A stretch of 17,783 bases of DNA from an uncultured Oscillospiraceae bacterium (GTDB taxonomy: Bacteria > Bacillota > Clostridia > Oscillospirales > Oscillospiraceae), in assembly GCA_934643765.1 (NCBI GenBank), contig CAKUCT010000014.1, forward strand, positions 1 through 17,783, written 5' to 3'. The position numbers were made by a program, and so were the translations under genes. Below are positions 1 through 5,197 of the stretch, one piece after another (within the stretch, counting starts at the first letter, position 1; each line of letters begins with the position of its first letter). The notes under the pieces are model-generated. The model made no database searches, was not told the origin of the DNA, and saw nothing but the letters and a program-made list of their open reading frames with translations.

Positions 1-143
1 ACTTTGGGAATCAGATATTTCGTTCCAATCCGTTTGTAACCTATCACACGCTCGTGCAGCAGGCGATAGGCGGATTTCTGGCTTACGCCAAGCACCTTTG
101 CAAGCTCGTCCGGCGTGAGTACGTCGCGGTAGTCGTTCAGCAT
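1..143 (-). CDS. Excisionase-like helix-turn-helix protein (partial, runs off the left edge)
   Basis: The first 47 residues are visible. They form a MerR/HTH_17-type DNA-binding domain: a DVLTPDELAKVLGVSQ helix-turn-helix core, then SAYRLLHERVIGYKRIGTKY with the usual wing ending in IPK. Small proteins of this kind serve as excisionases or DNA-bending factors in integrative elements. AAGGAGG lies 6-7 nt before the ATG, so the start is well placed. The gene begins 12 nt after the rep stop codon on the same strand, so the two are probably co-transcribed. An integrase gene is expected next, outside the window. The fold is clear; the excisionase role is inferred from position in a tRNA-integrated element. 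Confidence 0.8.
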   Translation of the reverse strand, partial: MLNDYRDVLTPDELAKVLGVSQKSAYRLLHERVIGYKRIGTKYLIPK

Positions 144-155
144 CCGCCTGCCTCC

Positions 156-1076
156 TTAAAACGGCTCACCGTTCGGCAAGGTAGGCAGCATTCGATATAC
201 GGACGTCAAACGGCGTTTGAAAGCGTCAAAGCTCGCCGGTTCTTCCAGCTGTACATTGGGGTACTGTTTCTCCAACGGAATGTTGCTGATAATATAGACT
301 TCCGTATAACATGCCATGCGGTCAGCATAGCGGCAAGGCAGCGGCACTGGATAGCCGTCCAGATAGCAAAGCATTTCCGTTAACGGCAAACTAGAACGGA
401 ACTCGTCAAAAAGAATTACCTTTTGTCCTTTGTAGCCATCAAAAGGGTGCACATAATTTGTTACCCGGTAGACATTTTCATATCCGTGTTTTTCCATGAC
501 ACTTCGTGTTTTACCTACACCAGACTCGCCCCAGATATACGTCACTGTCAATTCGCGGAATTTCGTGCGTTGTTCCTCTTCCAGCAGTGTCTGGCGGGCT
601 TGTTCAATTCGTGGCAGATGCAACATTGCGCCCGGACATTCCCGCAAAATTTCTGCATCGGTTGCGCCGTCATGCAGCATAGACATGATTTTCTCCGTCT
701 GCTTAACGCGGCGGTCGGATTCCTCCGGCAGTTCTCCAGATTCTTCAAACGTTTCTGGCTTGTTTGTCTCGGACTTTTCGCTGTCGCGCCATCTGCCCTC
801 TTTGCGGATATAATCCCTGTTTTCCTGGTGCGTACCTCTGGCGGCTTCAATGTGCGCACCATAAAAGCGGCGCTGCATCATGGAAAACTCTTTGGCGTTT
901 TCAAATGCGACGTACAAATGTGTGTGATACGTCGAACCTTCTTCGTCGCACATGCACCAATAGACGATACCGGAAATATCCTGCAATATGCTTCTGATGG
1001 TTTCATGGTCGAATCCATGTTCCTGCGGGTTATTGAACGTCAACTGAAACTTGCGATACGCCTTATTTCTTGGCAT
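156..1076 (-). CDS. rep: CRESS-DNA-type rolling-circle replication initiator (HUH endonuclease + SF3 helicase)
   Basis: A 306-residue protein with the complete order of motifs of circovirus/geminivirus-type Rep. HUH motif I is FQLTFNN (10-16), motif II is HTHLYV (51-56, the metal-binding HxH) and motif III is YIRK (89-92, with nicking Tyr89 and Lys92). The SF3 helicase follows: Walker A GESGVGKT (183-190), Walker B KVILFDEF (219-226) and motif C VYIISN (260-265). Such proteins nick a stem-loop origin and drive rolling-circle replication. The start at 1076 is preferred over the more upstream ATG at 1115 because AAGGAGG sits 5 nt before it and the upstream 13 residues look non-coding. A matching origin stem-loop lies about 120 bp upstream. 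CRESS-like Reps are known from some bacterial plasmids and integrated elements (the pCRESS groups), so the family is not new. Which group this belongs to cannot be settled here. Confidence 0.93.
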   Translation of the reverse strand: MPRNKAYRKFQLTFNNPQEHGFDHETIRSILQDISGIVYWCMCDEEGSTYHTHLYVAFENAKEFSMMQRRFYGAHIEAARGTHQENRDYIRKEGRWRDSEKSETNKPETFEESGELPEESDRRVKQTEKIMSMLHDGATDAEILRECPGAMLHLPRIEQARQTLLEEEQRTKFRELTVTYIWGESGVGKTRSVMEKHGYENVYRVTNYVHPFDGYKGQKVILFDEFRSSLPLTEMLCYLDGYPVPLPCRYADRMACYTEVYIISNIPLEKQYPNVQLEEPASFDAFKRRLTSVYRMLPTLPNGEPF

Positions 1077-1165
1077 AATTCCTCCTTTTAACTGTTGAGA
1101 ATCATCTCCTTTCAAAATTACAATTCATCTTCAAAAACATATTCTATTATTTCTGATGATTCTAT

Positions 1166-1231
1166 GGTGGGTAGGTGTACACAACTTACATTGTTGGACA
1201 GGGTAATACTTCCCTGTCCTTAGAGGTGTTC
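1166..1231. repeat. Candidate Rep-binding iterons flanking the origin stem-loop
   Basis: On the plus strand, three GGTR tetramers lie head to tail at 1166-1177 (GGTG, GGTA, GGTG). The last is part of AGGTGTAC (1173-1180). A near copy, AGGTGTTC, lies on the other side of the stem at 1224-1231. CRESS-DNA replicons usually carry short iterated Rep-binding sites beside the stem-loop. The repeats are short, so chance is possible, and the right-hand copy lies inside the end of the RHH gene. Confidence 0.4.
1196..1219 (-). other. Putative rolling-circle origin stem-loop with circovirus-type nonanucleotide
   Basis: Read on the minus strand, an 8-bp perfect stem (GGACAGGG and CCCTGTCC) encloses the loop AAGTATTA. 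Loop plus first stem base gives AAGTATTAC (1211 to 1203). This matches the (T/A)A(G/T)TATTAC nonanucleotide that CRESS-DNA virus Reps cleave between TATT and AC. It lies on the same strand as rep, as in circoviruses. The stem abuts the stop codon of the RHH gene and could also act as a weak terminator, but it lacks a following T-run. Motif and stem are seen directly; origin function is inferred from the matching Rep. Confidence 0.8.
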
Positions 1232-1462
1232 TTTCAGAAAGCTTAAACCTTCATTAGAGATTTGCTGCAACCGCTCCAATGGCACGTTTTCAAAAAGCTT
1301 CATTACTGCCTGCTTTCCGGCTTCAGCTTTCAACTGCAAAATAATCAACTGCAAGCAAGCCGTTGCATCGTTGGAAATACAGGCATTTTTCTTGTATTCC
1401 TGCAACAGTTCGTAAACATCATCCGGAACCGTCAGGTTGATTCGTTTCTTATCTGATGGCAT
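1220..1462 (-). CDS. Ribbon-helix-helix (Arc/CopG-like) DNA-binding protein
   Basis: An 80-residue protein. The N-terminal part (about residues 5-45) has the ribbon-helix-helix pattern: a basic beta strand KKRINLTVPDDVY followed by two helices (ELLQEYKKN... and NDATACLQLIILQLK). The C-terminal helices may mediate oligomer formation. GGAGGT stands 8 nt before the ATG. Its promoter contains two near-palindromic GAGTAACTC boxes, as expected for a self-repressing dimer. Position between the putative replication origin and an oriT-like region suggests either a copy-number repressor (CopG-like) or an accessory mobilisation protein. The sequence does not decide between them. Confidence 0.82.
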   Translation of the reverse strand: MPSDKKRINLTVPDDVYELLQEYKKNACISNDATACLQLIILQLKAEAGKQAVMKLFENVPLERLQQISNEGLSFLKEHL

Positions 1463-1484
1463 CTTTTGTCACCTCCATGCAATG

Positions 1485-1534
1485 AGGATAGCACGCAGAG
1501 TAACTCTTGTCAAGGAGTATTTTGGAGTAACTCC
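1485..1534 (-). promoter_or_regulatory. RHH-gene promoter overlapped by paired operator boxes
   Basis: On the minus strand, -35 TTGACA (1513-1508), a 17-bp spacer and -10 TATCCT (1490-1485). The predicted transcript starts only a few bases before the ribosome site. Two near-palindromes, AGAGTAACTCT (1497-1507, filling the spacer) and GGAGTAACTCC (1524-1534, upstream of -35), have cores 27 bp apart. A GGAGTA half-site lies between them at 1514-1519. The placement would let the RHH protein block RNA polymerase at its own promoter. Confidence 0.72.
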
Positions 1535-1540
1535 ATTTTT

Positions 1541-1726
1541 GCCGCGCCTGCAGCGCGGGGACTTCCAAGGTGGTGCAGGTTCCCATAGGGCGGTCTTCTG
1601 CAACGCACCGACACTTCTGCAAATCTGCTAGTGCGGTAGGGCGCGCGGGGGCTGCATACACGCGAGCCGCTTCGCTCTCGCGTATTGCCTGACCGGTAGG
1701 TTTTGCAAATTTTGCAGGTTGCAAAA
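1541..1726. other. Non-coding repeat region, possible MOBQ-type oriT
   Basis: No convincing gene lies between 1463 and 1771. The stretch holds a CCGCGC/GCGCGG hairpin (1542-1558), two 9-bp direct repeats CTTCTGCAA (1595-1603 and 1614-1622), an inverted repeat ACGCGAG/CTCGCGT (1660-1666 and 1677-1683), and TTTTGCAA/TTGCAAAA (1701-1708 and 1719-1726). On the minus strand the ACGCGAG repeat is followed after about 10 nt by GCGCGCCCTACC (1646-1635), which resembles the GTGCGCCCT nick core of MOBQ-type transfer origins. That layout suggests an oriT, but no relaxase is visible in the window. Confidence 0.38.
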
Positions 1727-1729
1727 GAA

Positions 1730-1768
1730 AACAGCCGCTGGCGCGTCTCTGGCACGTCTGCGGCTGTT
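1730..1768 (-). terminator. Rho-independent terminator of the XRE gene
   Basis: A perfect 9-bp stem (AACAGCCGC and GCGGCTGTT) followed on the minus strand by TTTTCTTTT. It starts 4 bp after the XRE stop codon. The loop is long (21 nt). Confidence 0.75.
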
Positions 1769-1771
1769 ATG

Positions 1772-2011
1772 TTATTCTGGAAAGAAATATGTCACGGGTA
1801 CATGAAACACCTGTGACAGCCCGTAAAGCTCAATGTCCGTCACTGTGCGCTGCTTATCCTCGATTCTGGAAATAGAACCGCGGCATACATAAATTGCAAG
1901 CATTTCCAGCTTATCAGATACTGTCTGCTGGCTCCATCCGTTTGCTGTCCGAAGCGCCCGCAGCTTGTCTCCAATCATGTTCATTTCCGTTCCGTCCACA
2001 ATTCTAGCCAC
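1772..2011 (-). CDS. XRE-family (Cro/CI-like) transcriptional regulator
   Basis: A 79-residue protein with a five-helix HTH_3 fold: MIGDKLRALRTANGWSQQTVSDKL (helices 1-2), then RGSISRIEDKQRTVTDIELYGLSQVFHVPVTYFF. The closing helix and the VPVTYFF end are typical of XRE repressors. The start is taken as GTG at 2011, because GGAGGG lies 7 nt before it. Internal ATGs 9 and 11 codons later lack a comparable site, and the longer ATG-started frame would run through the divergent promoter. It is divergent from the DUF2726 gene and probably controls both through the operator-like repeats between them. Confidence 0.82.
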   Translation of the reverse strand: MARIVDGTEMNMIGDKLRALRTANGWSQQTVSDKLEMLAIYVCRGSISRIEDKQRTVTDIELYGLSQVFHVPVTYFFPE

Positions 2012-2025
2012 GTCGTATCCCTCCG

Positions 2026-2094
2026 TTTGTCTTGACTCAGGACAAATGATAGGGTATATTATTTTCAAAGATGTCCTGTCATAAGACAGAGTCA
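2026..2094. promoter_or_regulatory. Divergent promoter/operator between the XRE and DUF2726 genes
   Basis: Plus-strand promoter: TTGACT (2032-2037), 17-bp spacer, TATATT (2055-2060). Around it are TTTGTC/GACAAA (2026-2031 and 2041-2046), CTGTC/GACAG (2076-2089) and CAGGACA in inverted orientation (2038-2044 and 2078-2072). TTGACTC also appears on the minus strand (2094-2088), pointing at the XRE gene, with no clear -10 at the right distance. The symmetric GACA/TGTC half-sites are candidate operators for the XRE protein. Confidence 0.6.
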
Positions 2095-2123
2095 AAATAT
2101 TTGTGAAAGGAATGCACCGTAAC

Positions 2124-2687
2124 ATGGAACTGCTTTTTCTGCTCCTAATACTGGCTGTTCTTGCGCTGCTTTTATCTTCTCGTGGTTCCAGCAGGTGGCA
2201 TAGAAACTATCGTTTTCAGCGGACACCGCCGCAAAACAATCCATCAGGATATGAACGGTCAGATGCTGCATCGCAGAATGAGGCAGATACGTTGCCATAC
2301 GACAAGGCTTATCAGAAAAAATGGCTCTTAACGATAAATGAAAAGGCATTCTACCGGCAATTAAGCAGCTTTGCAGCAAAGAAAAATATGACTGTTTTTA
2401 CAAAAGTCCGTCTGCTTGACCTGCTGGAACCGGTAAAAAATCAGCCGAAATACAAAACCTATTTCTACAAAGTGCAGGCAAAGCACGTTGACTTTGTTCT
2501 GTGCGACAGCAAGTTGGTCGCTCGTTTTATTATCGAATTGGACGATGGCAGTCATAATGCTCCAGACCGGTCAGAACGAGATCAATTCGTCGATACAGTT
2601 TTGCAGGCGGTCGGATACAAGGTCTTACGTTTGAACGCTTTTGATGAAAGCAGGATTGAACAGGCGTTTTTCCCGCCTGCCACATAA
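2124..2687 (+). CDS. Membrane-anchored DUF2726-domain protein (PD-(D/E)XK nuclease-like)
   Basis: 187 residues. An N-terminal hydrophobic helix (MELLFLLLILAVLALLLSS) is followed by a basic linker and then a DUF2726-type domain from about residue 70. The domain has LLTINEKAFYRQLSSF, then VDFVLCD, then FIIELDDGSH and a C-terminal RDQFVDTVLQAVGYKVLRLNA. The spaced acidic residues in VDF and IELDDGSH fit a restriction-endonuclease-like fold. Substrate and role are unknown. The ATG at 2124 is preferred because it puts the hydrophobic helix at the N-terminus; GAAAGGA is 12 nt upstream, which is long. A GTG at 2103 in the same frame is an alternative. It is probably element cargo, controlled by the adjacent XRE regulator. 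Confidence 0.78.
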   Translation: MELLFLLLILAVLALLLSSRGSSRWHRNYRFQRTPPQNNPSGYERSDAASQNEADTLPYDKAYQKKWLLTINEKAFYRQLSSFAAKKNMTVFTKVRLLDLLEPVKNQPKYKTYFYKVQAKHVDFVLCDSKLVARFIIELDDGSHNAPDRSERDQFVDTVLQAVGYKVLRLNAFDESRIEQAFFPPAT

Positions 2688-2694
2688 AGAAATT

Positions 2695-2739
2695 GCCCAC
2701 CCTGCGGCGCATGTTTTTTGCGCCGTAGGGTGGGCTTTT
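2695..2739 (+). terminator. Strong rho-independent terminator after the DUF2726 gene
   Basis: Arms at 2695-2711 and 2719-2735 pair over 17 bp with one G-T mismatch (GCCCACCCT... with ...AGGGTGGGC), followed by TTTT. It begins 7 bp after the stop codon. Confidence 0.9.
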
Positions 2740-2753
2740 CATCGATAACAGCA

Positions 2754-2871
2754 GACTTTCTTTCTAACACATTTCTAACAGTTTTTCATTTTTTACGATT
2801 TTTGACTTTAGCAGAGAGTTTCTTTGATTTTTCAGATTTTGGGGCAAAAGTCATTGAAATTACAGGACTTT
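2754..2871. repeat. Short direct repeats near the element end (candidate integrase arm sites)
   Basis: TTTCTAACA occurs at 2761-2769 and 2772-2780, 11 bp apart, so both lie on the same face of the helix. GACTTT occurs at 2754, 2804 and 2866, with an inverted copy (AAAGTC) at 2847-2852. The repeats lie within 170 bp of the tRNA-derived attachment site, where arm-type sites of tyrosine recombinases are usually found. AT-rich sequence makes chance repeats fairly likely. Confidence 0.35.
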
Positions 2872-2923
2872 CCGGTCTTTCGCGTGCACCCGTGTACCAC
2901 CATAGGGAAAACGGAATATGAAA

Positions 2924-2968
2924 ATGGGGTTCAAGAGGCCGTTAGTTCGAATCTAGTCACTCGGACCA
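2924..2968 (+). other. Attachment site: 3' half of tRNA-Pro(GGG) at the element end
   Basis: The sequence matches a tRNA from the anticodon loop to the CCA end. Loop ATGGGGT (2924-2930, anticodon GGG), 3' anticodon stem TCAAG, variable loop AGGCC, T arm GTTAG-TTCGAAT-CTAGT (2941-2957), acceptor strand CACTCGG, discriminator A and CCA (2966-2968). No 5' half (D arm or CCGAGTG acceptor strand) is present upstream. This is what remains at the far end of an element that integrated into the anticodon loop/3' part of a tRNA gene. The complete tRNA is expected at the other end, left of the window. Confidence 0.8.
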
Positions 2969-3012
2969 ATAAAAAAAGACACGCTACGGCGTGTCTTTTT
3001 TATTGGTCCGAG
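2960..3012. terminator. Near-perfect inverted repeat spanning tRNA tail and bidirectional terminator
   Basis: Arms of 24-25 nt (2960-2984 and 2989-3012) around a TACG loop differ only in the length of an A/T run (7 versus 6). The inner part, GACACGC/GCGTGTC with A-run and T-run, is a classical bidirectional terminator. The outer part mirrors the last bases of the tRNA (CTCGGACCAAT with ATTGGTCCGAG), which an ordinary terminator would not need. Confidence 0.75.
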
Positions 3013-3014
3013 AG

Positions 3015-3084
3015 CGGTCTGCTTCGCAGACCGTCGCCTACGGCGGGAATTGAACGCGAAAGAAACCCCTGATGGGTTTCTTTC
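3015..3084. repeat. Two further perfect hairpins in the flanking non-coding DNA
   Basis: CGGTCTGC/GCAGACCG (3015-3022 and 3026-3033, loop TTC) and GAAAGAAACCC/GGGTTTCTTTC (3058-3068 and 3074-3084, 5-nt loop). Neither has a clear T-run, and no gene directly precedes them. With the terminators on both sides they make a 230-bp stretch of almost continuous secondary structure. I see no gene between 2688 and about 3240. Confidence 0.6.
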
Positions 3085-3149
3085 ACACTATCTTCCTTTC
3101 CGAAATCGCGACGCTTATTATTCATTTATAGTGTCGTGAAAGTGAAACA

Positions 3150-3185
3150 AAAATCGGTTGAAATCGTATGATTTCAACCGATTTT
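3150..3185. terminator. Bidirectional terminator-like hairpin
   Basis: A perfect 16-bp stem (AAAATCGGTTGAAATC and its complement) with a GTAT loop; the right arm ends in TTTT followed by CTTTAT. It overlaps the last codons of the open frame left by the decayed solute-binding gene. Confidence 0.7.
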
Positions 3186-3239
3186 CTTTATATTTCGTGT
3201 CAAATCCATTCCTATTGTCCTGCGTAATCCTACCGGCGA

Positions 3240-3930
3240 GAAAATTTTATTCATGCTCGTTGATCTCGCTTCTTGTTTGTCGTCCAGCAAGCCCAAATGC
3301 AGAACATTGCCGCGCCCAGCCATCCAGTCGCTTTCCGACTCGGACAGGCTGATGGCGCTGGTAGTCTGGCTGTGATACTTGCGCGTCAACGCGCCGTTAT
3401 AGTCAAATTCATTGCGCTGAATCTCGCGCTGCGCGCGGTTCAGCTCCGACAGAAGATCCGGCCGCTGCTTGGAGACGCCGAAGTATATAGTCGCTTGAGC
3501 CGATATCCACCAACGGCACATAGCCGTAGGCAATGGAAAGGTCAGGCGTTACAATCGTCTCCACCTCACCCGCGTCCAGCGCGTCCATCAGCTCATTGTA
3601 GCCGTGAAGTGGAACAACCTCTGCCGAAATTTCATTTTCCGCCAACCACTGCACCAAAAGATCCAGCTGATAGCTGTCGGCCGTCACGCCGATGCGGCAG
3701 CCGTCAAAATCGCTCAGATCGCCGAACAGGTCAATCTCGCCGCTGACCAGCATATCGTAGCATTCCTTGAACGAGCCGTGAACGTATTCATACTCCCAGC
3801 CGGTCACAGAGGAAATCTTCTGGAGGTATTCATAGCCCGCGCCGGTCTTATACCCGCCCTCATACTCTTCTTCATATGTGATTGCGTTCACGTAGCCCAC
3901 GCGGACAGCCTTGGCCGCCTGCTGGCCATG
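3240..3930 (-). pseudogene. Decayed SBP_bac_3-like extracellular sensor domain (frameshifted, truncated)
   Basis: Reading leftward from 3930, the frame begins directly after a stop codon and gives QQAAKAVRVGYVNA, then ITYEEEYEGGYKTGAGYEYL, GEIDLFGDLS, CRIGVTADSYQLDLL and TPDLSIAYGYVPLVDIGSSDY. This is a periplasmic-binding-protein fold like those on Clostridia sensor proteins. At about 3486 one extra base shifts the frame: removing it gives SDYYFGVSKQRPDLLSELN and a continuation in the other frame to LSESESDWMAGRGNVLHLGLLDD. After that similarity is lost near 3240. The jump from FGDLS to DFDGCRIGV looks like an in-frame loss of part of the domain (inference from typical family length). No signal peptide, start codon or downstream signalling domain remains. 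Confidence 0.72.
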
Positions 3931-4142
3931 TCATTGTATCAAACACAATCGTACCGGAAAGCAGGCCATTTTCCGCCGGCAGATATTGTTTATTGTACTA
4001 TTTTACGACGGAAATTGCCAGACTTTTCTTGACATTTTCTTAACATCCCGTGGTTCTTTTTTGTAATTACGCCCGTTTTTGTATGAATATGGGATTATTG
4101 ATGTAAAATCAAGAAATTCCGGAAAAGCTCTGCGGACGCAAG

Positions 4143-4173
4143 AAGGGCACTTCCCAAAAAAGGAAGTGCCCTT
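4143..4173. terminator. Terminator hairpin downstream of the nucleoside hydrolase gene
   Basis: A 12-bp perfect stem AAGGGCACTTCC/GGAAGTGCCCTT, 15 bp after the hydrolase stop codon. On the minus strand only TTCTT follows, so termination in that direction may be partial; on the plus strand TTGTTTT follows. The rest of 3931-4187 shows no gene. Confidence 0.72.
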
Positions 4174-4187
4174 GTTTTGATGACTGA

Positions 4188-5159
4188 TTATCCGACGGGG
4201 TAAGCGTAGGTCTGATCCATGAACGTGGTGATGAGCTCGGCAGCCGCCTTCTCGCCTTCCACATCCATGCAGAACGTTGTAAACGGCGCGTCAAACGGCT
4301 CTTCGCGCACGTCTGTCACGATCATACCGCGGCAGTACGTGCCGCCGCATTCCACGCGCGCGCGCATCTTGCGCATCATCACAAGACTCGGGTCCACTGC
4401 AACCAGCACGGCCAGCGGATCGTGCACCGGGCAGTCGTCGATGCAGTTATTCTGCACGCGGTTGAAGCGGTAATAGAAGTGCAGCGCCTGCTTGATGTAC
4501 TCACAGATGGGCCGGTTTTCTTCTGCGCAATAGTGATCGAGCGCCTGGATATGGCGAAGGGTCAGGCGCGTTTTCATCGTAACGTCCAGACCGATCATCG
4601 TCAGATCAAAGCCCGCCATCATGACCATATCTGCAGCTTCGGGGTCGCCGATGATATTGGCCTCCGAAACGGGCGAAGCGTTGCCGCTCACCTTCACAGT
4701 GCCGCCCATGGTCACAACATTTTTCAGAAGCTTCGGAAGGTTCGGCTCCAGCTGCAGCGCCTGCGCAAGATTCGTCATACGCCCAAGCGTCACCAACGTC
4801 AGCTCGCCCGGGTTTTCCCGCGCCATGCGCACAATAAACTCGTGGCCCGGCTCCTTGACCGGCTTCTGGCCGACAGCCGGGAGCTGCGCCTCGCCGACGC
4901 CGTTTTTGCCGTGGATGTGCGGCACCGGGCCGTCCCATTCGCCATTGAGCGGGCGGCCGGCGCCGATTGCAACCGGTACTTCATAGCCGGGCTTTGCCAG
5001 ATGCACCAGACGGATGCTGTTTTCCGCCGCCTGCTCCGCGGTTGTATTTCCGAAGCCGGTGATAATGCCCATAACGCGCACATCGGGCCGCTTCAGGGCG
5101 AACAGAATCGCAATGGAATCATCAATGCCGGTATCGCAGTCGATCAGCATTTTTATCAT
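4188..5159 (-). CDS. Inosine/uridine-preferring nucleoside hydrolase (IunH family)
   Basis: A 323-residue protein of the usual family length. It splits the N-glycosidic bond of (deoxy)ribonucleosides to base and sugar. The Ca2+-binding N-terminal motif reads DCDTGIDD (residues 8-15), a variant of DxDPGxDD with Thr in place of Pro. The conserved VVTMGG and a C-terminal HDPLAV, with the usual metal-binding Asp, are present. AAGGAG lies 9 nt before the first ATG; a second ATG three codons later is less well placed. It is the last gene of the transporter run, 38 bp after the second permease. It would act in the cytoplasm on nucleosides brought in by that transporter. Base preference cannot be read from the sequence. 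Confidence 0.93.
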   Translation of the reverse strand: MIKMLIDCDTGIDDSIAILFALKRPDVRVMGIITGFGNTTAEQAAENSIRLVHLAKPGYEVPVAIGAGRPLNGEWDGPVPHIHGKNGVGEAQLPAVGQKPVKEPGHEFIVRMARENPGELTLVTLGRMTNLAQALQLEPNLPKLLKNVVTMGGTVKVSGNASPVSEANIIGDPEAADMVMMAGFDLTMIGLDVTMKTRLTLRHIQALDHYCAEENRPICEYIKQALHFYYRFNRVQNNCIDDCPVHDPLAVLVAVDPSLVMMRKMRARVECGGTYCRGMIVTDVREEPFDAPFTTFCMDVEGEKAAAELITTFMDQTYAYPVG

Positions 5160-5197
5160 TTCTATAAACTCCTTTTTCTATGTAACGTTTTCCCGTA

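Noticed and set aside
1449..1755. Two overlapping minus-strand open frames of 81-91 codons
   Set aside because: Arg/Pro/Cys-rich products without domains, running through hairpins, direct repeats and the RHH promoter; better explained as structured non-coding DNA.
1730..1768. Second stem-loop replication origin
   Set aside because: Stem followed by TTTTCTTTT just after the XRE stop codon; loop lacks a nonanucleotide. Called a terminator.
2880..2968. Complete tRNA gene
   Set aside because: Only the part from the anticodon loop to CCA is present; no D arm or 5' acceptor strand upstream, so it is an attachment-site remnant.
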